Assembly (NCBI GenBank): GCA_024400915.1
Contig: JAKSLX010000019.1
Location: 1-57,159, forward strand
Length of the DNA: 57,159 nucleotides
Direction of reading: 5' to 3'
Source: Treponema sp.
GTDB taxonomy: Bacteria; Spirochaetota; Spirochaetia; Treponematales; Treponemataceae
Positions 41,800 to 51,495 of this stretch are shown here, in pieces. A program made the translations under genes and the position numbers. Position 1 is the stretch's first letter. Each line of letters starts with the position of its first letter. The notes below the pieces were generated by a model. The model was given only the letters and a program-made list of their open reading frames with translations. It ran no database searches and was not told the DNA's origin.

Positions 41800-43086
41800 A
41801 TGATTAATTATTCAACTGATGAAATTTATAAAGTACTCATTGACAATGTTGATTCGATATTGATTGTAAGTTCCAAAGATGACCGCTATCGTGCAATAAA
41901 AAGAACGGAAGGCTTTGCCAGATTCATTGATGCAGAAGGCTCATACAAAGACCTGATTGAAAAGCTGCTATTCCATCTGAGCGACAGCAACGACAGAATC
42001 ACCGACACCTATCAGGTTTTCCTTCCAAAGATGGGAGAATTCAAAAGAAAGTTTTCCAGACAAATTCCTATAGAAATCAATAATGTCAAACATGTCATCC
42101 AGATGCTTGTCTACCCGATAAAGGACAATGAAGGCGATTACATCATCCTTCTTTTTGAAATGGGAAGATCAGAAGTTGATCGCGATAACAAAAAGAATAG
42201 CAAAGTAAAGACCATTGAAGAAACCTATCTTTTTTCAATGTATGTCGACCTGAACCGGGATGTCGTTGCCAGCATGAACGTAAAGGAAATTTCCGACGAT
42301 GACCTTCATTATGATGTAAAATATTCCGAATGGCGAATGATGATAGTCAATGCAATCTGGCCTGAAGATCAGGAAATGTTTCTTACCATGACAGATCCAG
42401 GATACATAAGGACACACCTTAAGCCTTCAAAAACAATGTCCTTCGACTGCCAGATGAAAAATCTTGAAGGTAATTACATCTGGGTAAAACTTATTTTTGG
42501 ACGAACGGATACAATCCATGAAAATGATTTCCGCTTTGTTTTCATGGTTCAGAACATCCATGAAGATTCCCTTAAGCTGTTCAACGAATTGAAGAGATTC
42601 GAAAGCCTTGCTTCACATGATGCCCTCACTGGTGTATTCAATCATGGACGAATTGAAACAGAATTAGGCAACGCAATCGAAATCCTTAATAAAGAAAACA
42701 CTCCTGTTTCCCTCATGATGTTTGACATCGATTACTTCAAGAAAATCAATGACACCTATGGACATGCAGTTGGAGATGATGTCCTGAAAACTTTCGTAGG
42801 CAGAATCAGAGAAAAGCTTGAAAACTGCAACATAAAAATAGGCAGATGGGGCGGAGAGGAATTCGTCTGCGTCTGCTATGACTATGACCTTGAAACTCTA
42901 AGGCCCCTTGCGGAAGAAATAAGGCAGCACATAGCAGACAATCCATTCATCACCATAGGTTCCATGACATGCAGCGTAGGACTTGCCTCAGTAAACAAGG
43001 ATGATACCGTCAAGGACGCCTTCATCCGTCTGGACAAGGCCCTCTACAATGCCAAGAACAGCGGAAGAAACTGCACAAGCCTTTAA
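41800..43086 (+). CDS. Diguanylate cyclase with PAS-like N-terminus
   Basis: A 428-residue cytosolic protein. Residues 1 to about 260 hold two PAS-like sensory regions. Residues about 270-428 are a GGDEF domain with SHDALTGVFNHGRIE, FDIDYFKKINDTYGHAVGDDVL and the active-site loop RWGGEEFVC, so it should make c-di-GMP. There is no RxxD inhibitory site ahead of GGEEF that I can see. It is transcribed from TATAAT about 18 bases upstream with an AGG site, and it splits the methionine transport genes. Confidence 0.93.
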   Translation: MINYSTDEIYKVLIDNVDSILIVSSKDDRYRAIKRTEGFARFIDAEGSYKDLIEKLLFHLSDSNDRITDTYQVFLPKMGEFKRKFSRQIPIEINNVKHVIQMLVYPIKDNEGDYIILLFEMGRSEVDRDNKKNSKVKTIEETYLFSMYVDLNRDVVASMNVKEISDDDLHYDVKYSEWRMMIVNAIWPEDQEMFLTMTDPGYIRTHLKPSKTMSFDCQMKNLEGNYIWVKLIFGRTDTIHENDFRFVFMVQNIHEDSLKLFNELKRFESLASHDALTGVFNHGRIETELGNAIEILNKENTPVSLMMFDIDYFKKINDTYGHAVGDDVLKTFVGRIREKLENCNIKIGRWGGEEFVCVCYDYDLETLRPLAEEIRQHIADNPFITIGSMTCSVGLASVNKDDTVKDAFIRLDKALYNAKNSGRNCTSL

Positions 43087-43164
43087 CTGAATTAGTATTA
43101 GGGTCTCTTTTGTTTTTGCTGGCAAACAGATTGCTGTTTGTAAACTCAAATTCCTTTAAAACAA

Positions 43165-43262
43165 AAAAATCTGCGTAGCAGAGGTTCATGGCAAAAAGCG
43201 ACTTGGGACGAAGTCTCACTGGAGCTGCTTTGACATGGTTCTCTGCGAGAGCAGATTTTCTA
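43165..43262. terminator. Large imperfect hairpin between convergent genes
   Basis: AAAATCTGC and GCAGAG on the left pair with CTCTGC and GCAGATTTT on the right. A small inner hairpin GACTT/AAGTC lies at about 43200-43215. A-run and T-run at the two ends make it a likely two-way terminator for the diguanylate cyclase and metI. It is much longer than the other terminators here. Confidence 0.6.
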
Positions 43263-43296
43263 TTTTTATATGAACTATATGTTTAGCAACAAATTT

Positions 43297-43950
43297 CTAT
43301 CTGTTTGCCAGCATTCTGTTGGCGATTCTTGTTCCTACAAACTGAATCAATTCAACCATGACGATGATTACGACAACAGAAGCTGCCATGACATCAGGAC
43401 GGAACCTCTGGTATCCATAGCGGATTGCAAGGTCTCCAAGTCCACCGCCACCGATTGTTCCAGCCATTGCAGAATATCCGATGAGGTTGATGATTGTAAG
43501 TGTAATTCCAGAAACAAGGGAAGGCATGCTTTCTGGAATCAAAACCTTGTAAATGATCTGCCAGTTTGTCGATCCCATGGCACGGGCCGCCTGAATCATT
43601 CCTGGATCAACTTCAAGAAGAGCTGTTTCAACAAGGCGGGCAACGAATGGTGCTGCGGCAATTGAAAGAGGAATGATTGTTGCCGTCGTTCCGATTGATG
43701 TACCAAGAATAAGTCGTGACAATGGGAAGAGCAAAATCATGAGGATGATGAACGGGAACGAACGCAAAACGTTTACGATGCGGCTGAGCACTTGGTTAAG
43801 CACTGGACGTGGTGTTATTCCCATTGAATTAGTTGAGTAAAGAAGAACTCCCAAAGGAAACCCAATCACCATGGAGAACACTGTTGAAAATAAAACCATC
43901 TCCAGTGTCTGCAAAGTTGAAATACCGACTAATGTAAGAATCTGGCTCAT
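43297..43950 (-). CDS. metI: Methionine ABC transporter permease
   Basis: A 217-residue inner-membrane permease with five helices. The EAA-type loop is VDPGMIQAARAMGSTNWQIIYKVLIPESMPSLVSGITLT, and the family segment YSAMAGTIGGGGLGDLAIRYGYQRF is at the end. It forms the channel of the MetNIQ importer. The start overlaps the metN stop by four bases. Confidence 0.95.
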   Translation of the reverse strand: MSQILTLVGISTLQTLEMVLFSTVFSMVIGFPLGVLLYSTNSMGITPRPVLNQVLSRIVNVLRSFPFIILMILLFPLSRLILGTSIGTTATIIPLSIAAAPFVARLVETALLEVDPGMIQAARAMGSTNWQIIYKVLIPESMPSLVSGITLTIINLIGYSAMAGTIGGGGLGDLAIRYGYQRFRPDVMAASVVVIIVMVELIQFVGTRIANRMLANR

Positions 43951-44966
43951 TTTTCTTCCTCCACTCTGACTCCGTTATCCTCAAGATAGGCAACGGCTTT
44001 TTCTATCTCTTCTTTTGAACCGATCAGATCCACAAGCATTTTTCCAACTTCACCTTCCGCAAGATGAGTGATTCCACCAGCACGGATGTTAAAATCAATG
44101 TCGAATTTTTTAGCAAGACCGCTCAATACAGGTTCGCCAGTTTTCTTTCCTTCAAAGTAAAGGGCATATTTTCCACCTTCCTTTGACCAGCGTGCAAATT
44201 CTGCATCATCCTTTGAGGATGCTTCAGGTGCAAGGTGTGAAAGGAAATCCTTTGTAACCGCACTCTTTGGTGCAGAGAAAATTTCTGAAACCTTTCCCTG
44301 CTCCACGACTTTTCCAGCATCAACAACTGCAACCTGATCGCAGGCATCGCGGACAACTTCCATCTGATGTGTGATCATCACAACCGTAAGGTTCATCTTC
44401 TTCTGGATTTCGCGGATAAGGTTAAGGATTGATCTTGTTGTCTGAGGATCAAGGGCACTTGTTGCTTCATCGCAGAAAAGAATATCTGGTCTTGTTGAAA
44501 GGGCACGGGCAATAGCAATGCGCTGCTTCTGTCCGCCGCTCAAAGTACTTACTGGCGCATCAGCTCTGTCTTTAAGTCCAACAAGGTCTAGCATTTCCTT
44601 TACGCGGCTTTCGATTTCACCCTTTTCAAATCCGCAGATTTCCATTGGGTATGCAATGTTCTTTGCGGCTGTTCTTGAAGTAAAAAGATTGAAGTTCTGA
44701 AAGATCATTCCAATCCTGCGTCGGCGCATGATCATTTCCTTCTTCGAAAGGTTGTCAACGCGCTCGTCGTTGTAATAAACAGCACCTTCATCTGGATTTT
44801 CCAGAAGGCTTATGAGACGGACAAGGGATGATTTTCCCGCACCGCTTTTTCCGATGATTCCAAAAATCTGATTTTCAGGAATATCAAGTGAGATGTCATT
44901 TACAGCAGTTACAGAACCACCTGCTCCTGCATATGTTTTTTTAAGTTTTTCAAGTCTGATTCTCAT
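43947..44966 (-). CDS. metN: Methionine ABC transporter ATPase
   Basis: A 339-residue ATP-binding subunit: Walker A GKSGAGKSS, signature LSGGQKQR, Walker B ILFCDEATSAL, H-loop MITHQME. A C-terminal NIL domain (about 255-339) binds methionine and inhibits transport in E. coli MetN. It is coupled to metI by a four-base overlap. CATTAT ends six bases before the ATG and there is no ribosome site. No SAM riboswitch is evident upstream. Confidence 0.95.
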   Translation of the reverse strand: MRIRLEKLKKTYAGAGGSVTAVNDISLDIPENQIFGIIGKSGAGKSSLVRLISLLENPDEGAVYYNDERVDNLSKKEMIMRRRRIGMIFQNFNLFTSRTAAKNIAYPMEICGFEKGEIESRVKEMLDLVGLKDRADAPVSTLSGGQKQRIAIARALSTRPDILFCDEATSALDPQTTRSILNLIREIQKKMNLTVVMITHQMEVVRDACDQVAVVDAGKVVEQGKVSEIFSAPKSAVTKDFLSHLAPEASSKDDAEFARWSKEGGKYALYFEGKKTGEPVLSGLAKKFDIDFNIRAGGITHLAEGEVGKMLVDLIGSKEEIEKAVAYLEDNGVRVEEEK

Positions 44967-45049
44967 AGTAAAATAATGGTGATTTACTCCCTAAAAGTCT
45001 ATAGTTTTATTTTGTCCCGCAAAACTCGTTAATCTCAAAAGAAAGGATG

Positions 45050-45979
45050 TCATTTTGAGGTTAATTTGCCGCGGCTGATAAAGTCCATCTTGCGGGCGGC
45101 TTTTCTTGCCCCTCGGCTCTGGTTTATGGTCTTCTGCTCTGGAAGTTTTACTTCCTTTCTAAAGTTCCTTGAATTCCTTACTTCCTTGAACCACACTGGC
45201 AGATCAGGATGCCTATCTCCCTTTTCAACATAGGTCTTCCATTCCTCAGGCTCCGGCTGCTCAAACTTCATCTTCTGCCCCGTAACAGGATGTATGAATT
45301 CCAAAGTCCTTGCATGAAGGCAAAGCCTGTGGAAAGGATCTGTCTTTGCACGGTAATTTTCATCTCCCGCAAGAGGATAGTGGCGGTTTGCAAGATGGGC
45401 GCGGATCTGGTTTTTCTTTCCAGTATCAAGCTCAAGCTCAAAAAGACTGTGGGTTGGACCTCTCAAAAGGATCTTGAAATTTGTCCTTGCCTCAACAGTC
45501 TTTGCATTGTCATCTGCCCTGTTCTTTACATATCCAACGTGATGTGCATTCTGTGCAAGCGGGTCATCGATAAGACCGCTGTCAGGCAAAGGTTCATGAC
45601 GGCTTCCAGGATTTTCTGCAACTGCATGATAGATGCGGCCTGTGACCATCTTCTGCCATGAACCCATAATTTTTTTCTGGATGTATTCGTTTAAGGCAAA
45701 CATCATAACACCGCTTGTGTCCCTGTCCAGACGGTGAACTACAAAAGGTCTGTGGGTTGCAGTATATGTACCCTTTTTCCTCATGATCTTTTCAAGAACA
45801 TCCAATGCAGTGCGGGATTTGCTTCCTGGATATGGAACAGACAGAAGTCCTGTAGGTTTTTCAATGACTACAATGTCCTTGTCCTCATAAAGAATTTCAA
45901 TGCGTTCCTTGCCATAATCAGGCTTGTTTTCTCTTTTATATTGCGTGCTTGCTTTTACATGATGGAGTGTTTCTTTCAT
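45050..45979 (-). CDS. RluA-family pseudouridine synthase
   Basis: A 309-residue pseudouridine synthase. The catalytic segment is HRLDRDTSGVMMFAL, with the Asp that attacks the uridine, and motifs II and III follow. It has no S4 domain. It resembles the RluA/RluC branch; the target (rRNA or tRNA) cannot be fixed. The C-terminal 70 residues are basic. I start at the third Met because TATAAT-7-ATG and a -35 (TTGTCG) fit it; the longer frame adds eight codons made from the promoter. Confidence 0.9.
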   Translation of the reverse strand: MKETLHHVKASTQYKRENKPDYGKERIEILYEDKDIVVIEKPTGLLSVPYPGSKSRTALDVLEKIMRKKGTYTATHRPFVVHRLDRDTSGVMMFALNEYIQKKIMGSWQKMVTGRIYHAVAENPGSRHEPLPDSGLIDDPLAQNAHHVGYVKNRADDNAKTVEARTNFKILLRGPTHSLFELELDTGKKNQIRAHLANRHYPLAGDENYRAKTDPFHRLCLHARTLEFIHPVTGQKMKFEQPEPEEWKTYVEKGDRHPDLPVWFKEVRNSRNFRKEVKLPEQKTINQSRGARKAARKMDFISRGKLTSK

Positions 45980-45986
45980 ACCTACC

Positions 45987-46014
45987 ATTATAAAAAAAAA
46001 CATGCCCTCGACAA
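45987..46014 (-). promoter_or_regulatory. Promoter of RluA-family gene, leaderless type
   Basis: On the minus strand TTGTCG, 16 bases, TATAAT, then seven bases to ATG 45979. The -35 lies within the terminator hairpin of the upstream gene. Confidence 0.55.
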
Positions 46015-46039
46015 GACTTATAGCTTACCAAGGGCATGT
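45992..46039 (-). terminator. Terminator of outer-membrane protein gene
   Basis: Arms ACATGCCCT at 46000-46008 and AGGGCATGT at 46031-46039; the A-run at 45992-45999 is a T-run on the minus strand. Confidence 0.88.
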
Positions 46040-46074
46040 AAAAAATAAGAAACCTAAGAATGTTTTAAATCAAA

Positions 46075-47259
46075 CTAGTAGTTGACTCTGAGAGTTGTAC
46101 CCATTGAGCTCTTATCCTTCTTGTCGTAGTTGTAGTAAACCTTGACTGTTGCCTTCTTTCCAGCTGTAAACTTGATTGATGGAGTTACGCTGAATGTCAT
46201 GCTCTGATCTTCCTTGTCATAATTCTTGTGCTTCTCACCATTTGTATACTTGATGATTCCAACTTCGAATTCTGGGGAAATAACGCTGTTGATGGCATAA
46301 GACATATGTGGGTAGAATTCATATGATGTATCGTCCTTTACGATGATCTGATGACAGTAAACACCCACCTCAAGAGGAGTTCCCAACCCCTTGAAATTGT
46401 AGTTGATAAGTTCCCATGCTTCCGTCATTGCTGTCTTTTCTCCATCATCGTTTGTTTTTCCAGAGATTTCCTTATCAAGATATTTTGCTTCAATGTTGAA
46501 CTTAAGGTTCTGGATTGATTTGAGTGCAAAGAATCCATATGACTCACCTGCAAAATTGTGGCCGCCAGCAATTGCAAAATCCTTGTTCTTGTACTTTGCG
46601 CTCAATGTAACAAGCTTCTTGTTGAGCTTGATGTCTCCAGCTTTTGCCTTTCCATCCTTTACAGAATCATCATCTGCAGCAAATTTATCTGCCCTGTATG
46701 TCGAACCTGCTGCAGAAAGATAAAGTCCTTCTACAGGAATGAATACAGCACGGGCACCGTATCCGCCCATTGCCTGATATTCATATCTTGCTTCTGAATT
46801 TGTATAGAAGTCCATGAGCTTTCCTGCTTCTGCAATAATCTTTCCATCATAGAACTTTGCATAGCCCATCATGTACTTAAGGTTGTCCTGTGTAAACCAG
46901 GTTTCCTTTGTTGATTTTGTTTCAATGTAGTTTGTTGTATCATCTCCGTTTTTATCAAGAACCTTTGACTTTGTGGTAACAGTATCAGCATTGTTCAACC
47001 CAAAACCATCACACTGATAGCGGAATTTGAAACCGTATTCTTCCTGTGTAAAGTTGATGTTCAATCTTGCGCGTGACTTTCCGTTTCCGTAGTACTGACC
47101 GTCCTTGTAGACCTTTGTCTCAGCATCCTTTGCATCCAGGTTTCCTTCAACACCTGTGCGGAAATATCCATTAACATCCCATGCACTGCCAACTTCACCT
47201 TCAGCAAATGCAAAACCCATTGCTACACTTGCAAGAGCTACCATAATAATCTTCTTCAT
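46075..47259 (-). CDS. Outer-membrane beta-barrel protein (Treponema porin-like)
   Basis: A 394-residue exported protein with a signal ending AFA. The mature part alternates polar and hydrophobic residues, with aromatic residues at strand ends and repeated FRYQ, LKYMMGYAKFYDG and FSVTPSIKF patterns, ending in a C-terminal aromatic strand (TTLRVNY). This is the look of a spirochete outer-membrane porin. The second Met is the start: AGGAG lies nine bases upstream, while the first Met is only three bases away from it. Confidence 0.83.
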   Translation of the reverse strand: MKKIIMVALASVAMGFAFAEGEVGSAWDVNGYFRTGVEGNLDAKDAETKVYKDGQYYGNGKSRARLNINFTQEEYGFKFRYQCDGFGLNNADTVTTKSKVLDKNGDDTTNYIETKSTKETWFTQDNLKYMMGYAKFYDGKIIAEAGKLMDFYTNSEARYEYQAMGGYGARAVFIPVEGLYLSAAGSTYRADKFAADDDSVKDGKAKAGDIKLNKKLVTLSAKYKNKDFAIAGGHNFAGESYGFFALKSIQNLKFNIEAKYLDKEISGKTNDDGEKTAMTEAWELINYNFKGLGTPLEVGVYCHQIIVKDDTSYEFYPHMSYAINSVISPEFEVGIIKYTNGEKHKNYDKEDQSMTFSVTPSIKFTAGKKATVKVYYNYDKKDKSSMGTTLRVNY

Positions 47260-47444
47260 ATACATATTCTCCTAAAAATATTCTCAGAATCAGTTCTTAC
47301 TTTGGATTTTAAGGCATTAAAAGGGAATTTTCTATTTTTGCCCCGAATTTTACTGAATTTTATGAATTCATTTTGCTTTCGCTTATTAGACAACTGAAAA
47401 ATTCGATGTTATACTCTTATTAATATCAAACATTGAGGTAATAA

Positions 47445-48245
47445 ATGGATCTCCTTTTAAACGATGTTGAAATTCCTGAAGGAACAATTGAAATCACTGA
47501 AGAAACATTCCACAACCACCGCCTGGTTTCATCAGTAAAAATCCCGGAAAGTGTTCTCGTTATCCGTGAAAGAGCTTTTGCAGACTGCGTGAACCTTAAG
47601 AGCATTGAACTTCCTGCAGGACTTATGGCAATTGCAAAATCCGCCTTCTACAACTGCGCTAACCTTGAATCGGTAAATATTCCGGATGGAATTTCAACCA
47701 TAGAGGAAGGTGTTTTTGAAGACTGCGCAGGACTTGAATCCATCGTTCTTCCTGATAATGTTACAGCCATAAAGGACAAGGCATTTGCAAGATGTACAGG
47801 AATCAAGAATCTTGTTCTTCCTGACAACCTTATTTCCTGCTCAAAGACTGCTTTCCCTAACAGCCGCAAATATCTTCCTATTAATAAGAACTACAAATAT
47901 GAAGACGGCATGATGGTCAATACCTACAACAACATGCTTTTGTTCTACGATGGCGAAAAAAAGGAAGTTCGCACTCCAGAATCCGTAAAGGGTATCGCTT
48001 TCCGTGCATTTACAGATTCAAACGTAACAAAAGTTCGCGTTTCTGAAGGCGTTACTAGCATCAGTGACGAAGCTTTCGTAAACTGCGGGGAAAACACTAT
48101 AGTAATCCTTCCTGAATCAGTGGACTACATCGACAACAGTGCCTTTGACACAAGGACAAAGGTTTACTGCCACAAGGGTTCATACGCTGAAGGCTGGTGC
48201 CGCAACAATCCTGACTTCAACCAGCTGGCTGACGAAACAGTGTAG
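47445..48245 (+). CDS. BspA-type leucine-rich-repeat protein, no signal peptide
   Basis: A 266-residue protein made of LRR_5 units of about 23 residues (SxxIPESVxxIxExAFxxCxNLxxIxLP), roughly from residue 20 to 245, with a 60-residue break near 140-200. It lacks a signal peptide and lipobox, so it should be cytosolic unless exported another way. Surface BspA relatives bind host proteins; an internal one is harder to explain. GAGG precedes the ATG, and a terminator follows at 48300. Confidence 0.9.
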   Translation: MDLLLNDVEIPEGTIEITEETFHNHRLVSSVKIPESVLVIRERAFADCVNLKSIELPAGLMAIAKSAFYNCANLESVNIPDGISTIEEGVFEDCAGLESIVLPDNVTAIKDKAFARCTGIKNLVLPDNLISCSKTAFPNSRKYLPINKNYKYEDGMMVNTYNNMLLFYDGEKKEVRTPESVKGIAFRAFTDSNVTKVRVSEGVTSISDEAFVNCGENTIVILPESVDYIDNSAFDTRTKVYCHKGSYAEGWCRNNPDFNQLADETV

Positions 48246-48299
48246 GTACGCTGAAAATTTCATCTAATTGAAAATTTATCTTCAATAATCTAAAATTAT

Positions 48300-48337
48300 G
48301 GGACTTTTGCAGAACAGCAGAAGTCCCTATTTTTTTC
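48300..48337 (+). terminator. Terminator after LRR gene
   Basis: Arms GGGACTTTTGC and GCAGAAGTCCC (one mismatch), then TATTTTTTT. Confidence 0.9.
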
Positions 48338-48349
48338 TCTGGAGTCACT

Positions 48350-49711
48350 ATGCTTTTTTCACCGGTTGAAATCGAAGAAACAGTAAATATGTTCATGCGC
48401 CACAAGCTTGACGTGCGCTGTGTAACAATGGGTATTTCCCTTCTTGACTGTGCGGACAGCGACATGAAGCGTGCCTGCGACAAGATCTATGACAAGATCA
48501 TGCACAAGGCTGCAAACCTTGTAAAAGTCGGCCAGGACATTGAAAAGGAATACGGTGTTCCTATCATCAACAAACGCATTTCCGTAACACCTATCGCTCT
48601 TGTTGCCGGTGCAAGCGGTGCAAAGTCTTATGTTGACTACTGCAAGACTCTGGACAAATGTGCAAAGGAACTTGGCGTAAACTTCCTCGGCGGATTCTCT
48701 GCCCTCGTTCCAAAAGGAATCACTCCTGCTGACAAAATCCTCATGGAATCAATCCCAGAAGCCCTTGCTTCTACAAGCTATGTATGTTCAAGCGTAAACG
48801 TCGGTTCTACAAAAAGCGGAATCAACATGGACGCCGTAAAGATCATGGGTGAAGTAATCAAGCAGACAGCGGAAGTTTCAAAGGACTGCGAATGCAACGG
48901 CTGTGCAAAGCTTGTAATCTTCTGCAACGCACCTGAAGACAATCCGTTCATGGCTGGTGCTTTCCATGGACCTGGAGAGGCAGACAGCGTAATCAACGTC
49001 GGTGTTTCAGGCCCTGGAGTTATCCTTGCCGCAGCACGCGAATTCAAGGGACGCCCTCTCAATGAACTTGCAGACGGAATCAAGAAGATGGCATTCAAGA
49101 TTACACGCATGGGTCAGATGGTAGGTTCGGAAGCAGCACGCCGCCTTGGCGTCAACTTCGGTATCCTTGACCTTTCACTTGCACCAACTCCAGCAGTAGG
49201 AGATTCTGTCGCACGCATCATCGAGGAAATGGGTATCGAAGGCTGTGGTGGACCAGGAACAACAGCTGCCCTCGCAATGCTTACGGACATGGTCAAAAAA
49301 GGCGGCGTAATGGCATCTACAAATGTCGGTGGACTTTCTGGCGCATTCATTCCTGTTTCAGAAGACGAAGGAATGATCAACGCAGTAAAGACAGGTTCAA
49401 TCTGCCTTGAAAAACTTGAAGCAATGACAACTGTATGTTCAGTAGGTCTCGACATGATCGCAATTCCAGGAGATACACCTGCAACAACAATCTCTGGAAT
49501 CATGGCTGACGAATTTGCCATCGGTATGGTAAACAGCAAGACAACGGCTGTGCGCATCATTCCAGCTCCTGGAAAGAAAGAAGGTGAATGGGTAGAATTC
49601 GGCGGACTTCTCGGCGGAATGCCATGCATGAAGGTAAGCAAATTCGGCTGCGCTGATTTTATAAACCGCGGTGGACGCATCCCAGCGCCAATCCATTCAT
49701 TCAGAAACTAA
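48350..49711 (+). CDS. UPF0210/DUF711 (PFL-like) family protein
   Basis: A 453-residue cytosolic protein matching UPF0210 over its whole length, with the segments VTMGISLLDC, RISVTPIALVAGAS, FHGPGEADSVINVGVSGPGV, CGGPGTTAALAMLTDMVKKGG and the C-terminal GGRIPAPIHS. Its reaction is not known. It is usually encoded next to a small ACT-domain protein (UPF0237), which is not here. GGAG is seven bases before the ATG. A strong terminator follows. Confidence 0.95.
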   Translation: MLFSPVEIEETVNMFMRHKLDVRCVTMGISLLDCADSDMKRACDKIYDKIMHKAANLVKVGQDIEKEYGVPIINKRISVTPIALVAGASGAKSYVDYCKTLDKCAKELGVNFLGGFSALVPKGITPADKILMESIPEALASTSYVCSSVNVGSTKSGINMDAVKIMGEVIKQTAEVSKDCECNGCAKLVIFCNAPEDNPFMAGAFHGPGEADSVINVGVSGPGVILAAAREFKGRPLNELADGIKKMAFKITRMGQMVGSEAARRLGVNFGILDLSLAPTPAVGDSVARIIEEMGIEGCGGPGTTAALAMLTDMVKKGGVMASTNVGGLSGAFIPVSEDEGMINAVKTGSICLEKLEAMTTVCSVGLDMIAIPGDTPATTISGIMADEFAIGMVNSKTTAVRIIPAPGKKEGEWVEFGGLLGGMPCMKVSKFGCADFINRGGRIPAPIHSFRN

Positions 49712-49733
49712 ATCAACATAAAATGTTTTAGAG

Positions 49734-49761
49734 GCCATCGGTTTTCCGGTGGCTTTTTTTT
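49734..49761 (+). terminator. Terminator after UPF0210 gene
   Basis: Arms GCCATCGG and CCGGTGGC (one wobble) with a TTTT loop, then eight T. Confidence 0.9.
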
Positions 49762-49777
49762 GCTTCTTCAATTCAAT

Positions 49778-49806
49778 TTGAATTTCTGTCACTGCGAACT
49801 TATAAT
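49778..49806 (+). promoter_or_regulatory. Promoter of SPOR gene, leaderless type
   Basis: TTGAAT at 49778-49783, a 17-base spacer, TATAAT at 49801-49806, then seven bases to ATG 49814. Confidence 0.65.
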
Positions 49807-49813
49807 TGAATTC

Positions 49814-51478
49814 ATGAAGAAGTTCGTTATTTTTATATCATCACTGTTACTGTCAGCCACTTTCCTATGGTCGGGGAAATGGCATGTTTGTGTCGGTTCC
49901 TACATTGAAGAAAAAAATGCAGTTAATTTTCAGAAGGAACTAAAGGCAGCCGGATACCAGTCTTTCATTCATGAAACTGTTTCAGGCGAAAAGAAAATGT
50001 ATCGGGTTCTTCTTGGTGAAGAATTCGAGAATGCCGAGGAAGCAAGAAAATTCTCAAGGGAATTTGAGGGCAATACTTTTTCCCTTCGCCACAAATTAAA
50101 GGGGCTTTGGATAGTTTCAAAAGCTTCAGAAAATCCGCCTGCAACAGAACCCGAACAAATAACGGAAACTCCGGTTGTTCTTGAAAAAAACAGCGAGATT
50201 CCAGTTTCAGAAGAAAAACCTTTTTCAGTCCACATTCAGACTTACAGGGAAGAACAGACTGCAGAAAACGACAGGCAGCGCCTTGCAGAAAAAGATATCG
50301 ATGCCTATGTCCTGAAAAAACTTGATAAAAAGGAAGCCATAAAATTCGATCTTCAGGCGGGTGCTTTTAAAACTGCAGAGGAAGCAAAGGTTCTGGAAGA
50401 ACAGCTTGAAGCCATGGATCTTCCAAATCTTGAAATTACTGATTACAACGACTATGCCGACGAACTTTCTGAATTCGACGATGTGATTACCCGGCGCGAA
50501 GTTACCTTTGACAACGGCATAAATGAAATTCCTGATTCAGTTCCAGAAACAGTAAAAGTCTGCCTGAACCAATTTCCGGTAAATGAAAATTTCCAGATTA
50601 AAGCCGTCAAGATTTTTGACCTTGTTAACCTTAAGGAAAAAAACAGGACCGAAGGTTTTGAATTTGCGGAGAAAAACATTCCTGAAAATTTTGCAAAGGA
50701 TACTTCTGCCCTTTCCTATGTTGAATATGTAGACAATCTTTTTAAAAAAGAAGTTATCGTTCTTGTTGCCATTAATGAAAATTCTTCATATGAAAATTTC
50801 TTCATTGAAGGTCAGGAGAATTTTGTCATTACAGAAACGGATTTTGATCTTCCCTACGGAAAACTTCATTCCTTCATTACGCAAGTTGGCAAAGACTTCA
50901 TGATTCAGGGAATTACAGAAGACAAAAAAATGTATGTTCAGATGCTTATGCCAGGATTTACAAAAGAAGAAATGATTGCCTTCGTGGAAAATTCCTATTC
51001 TGATTCAAGCCTTCTTTTCTACCCGCAGATAAGAAAAAGCCTCTGCATAATTCCGGACAAAGGAGATGGAGACAACAGTTTCCTTTGGTTTAATTTCAGT
51101 CAGGTTGATGAATCTTATGCAGAAAACAAGGACTATGCCGACTGGGCATTAAAAATCGTAGGACACTGGGAAAGCAAATTTTTCATCTGCCACAAAGACG
51201 AAACAGTATCCGTCAGTCTTTTTGATTTGGACTACGATTACAATGCAAAGGAAGTTCACAAAATATTCATGGATGAAAAAAACGAGATGCCAGAAACTTA
51301 TGGAAATCATTATGTAAGTGTAAACGAACAGGACGGATGGTATCTCGAAAATTTCAGGAATAATGAACTGTCTTTTTCTCAAAAATCTTATATTATTGCT
51401 GCAGACAGTGAATCAGGCTCAACAATACAAGAAAATGAGCTTAAGTCACTTGTAGACCAGCTTAAAATCTGGAAATAG
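49814..51478 (+). CDS. Exported SPOR-domain protein
   Basis: A 554-residue protein with a signal of about 19 residues. Three SPOR-like units follow: GKWHVCVGSYIEEKNAVNFQKELKAAG, then FSVHIQTYREEQTAENDRQRLAEKD and FDLQAGAFKTAEEAKVLEEQLEAM. Such units bind peptidoglycan stripped of stem peptides, often at division sites. The C-terminal 300 residues are unrecognised and acidic. The open frame runs 18 codons further upstream, but the promoter and signal fix the start at 49814. It lies 17 bases before the pyrKD fusion. Confidence 0.85.
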   Translation: MKKFVIFISSLLLSATFLWSGKWHVCVGSYIEEKNAVNFQKELKAAGYQSFIHETVSGEKKMYRVLLGEEFENAEEARKFSREFEGNTFSLRHKLKGLWIVSKASENPPATEPEQITETPVVLEKNSEIPVSEEKPFSVHIQTYREEQTAENDRQRLAEKDIDAYVLKKLDKKEAIKFDLQAGAFKTAEEAKVLEEQLEAMDLPNLEITDYNDYADELSEFDDVITRREVTFDNGINEIPDSVPETVKVCLNQFPVNENFQIKAVKIFDLVNLKEKNRTEGFEFAEKNIPENFAKDTSALSYVEYVDNLFKKEVIVLVAINENSSYENFFIEGQENFVITETDFDLPYGKLHSFITQVGKDFMIQGITEDKKMYVQMLMPGFTKEEMIAFVENSYSDSSLLFYPQIRKSLCIIPDKGDGDNSFLWFNFSQVDESYAENKDYADWALKIVGHWESKFFICHKDETVSVSLFDLDYDYNAKEVHKIFMDEKNEMPETYGNHYVSVNEQDGWYLENFRNNELSFSQKSYIIAADSESGSTIQENELKSLVDQLKIWK

Positions 51479-51495
51479 AAAAACGAGGTATTCAA

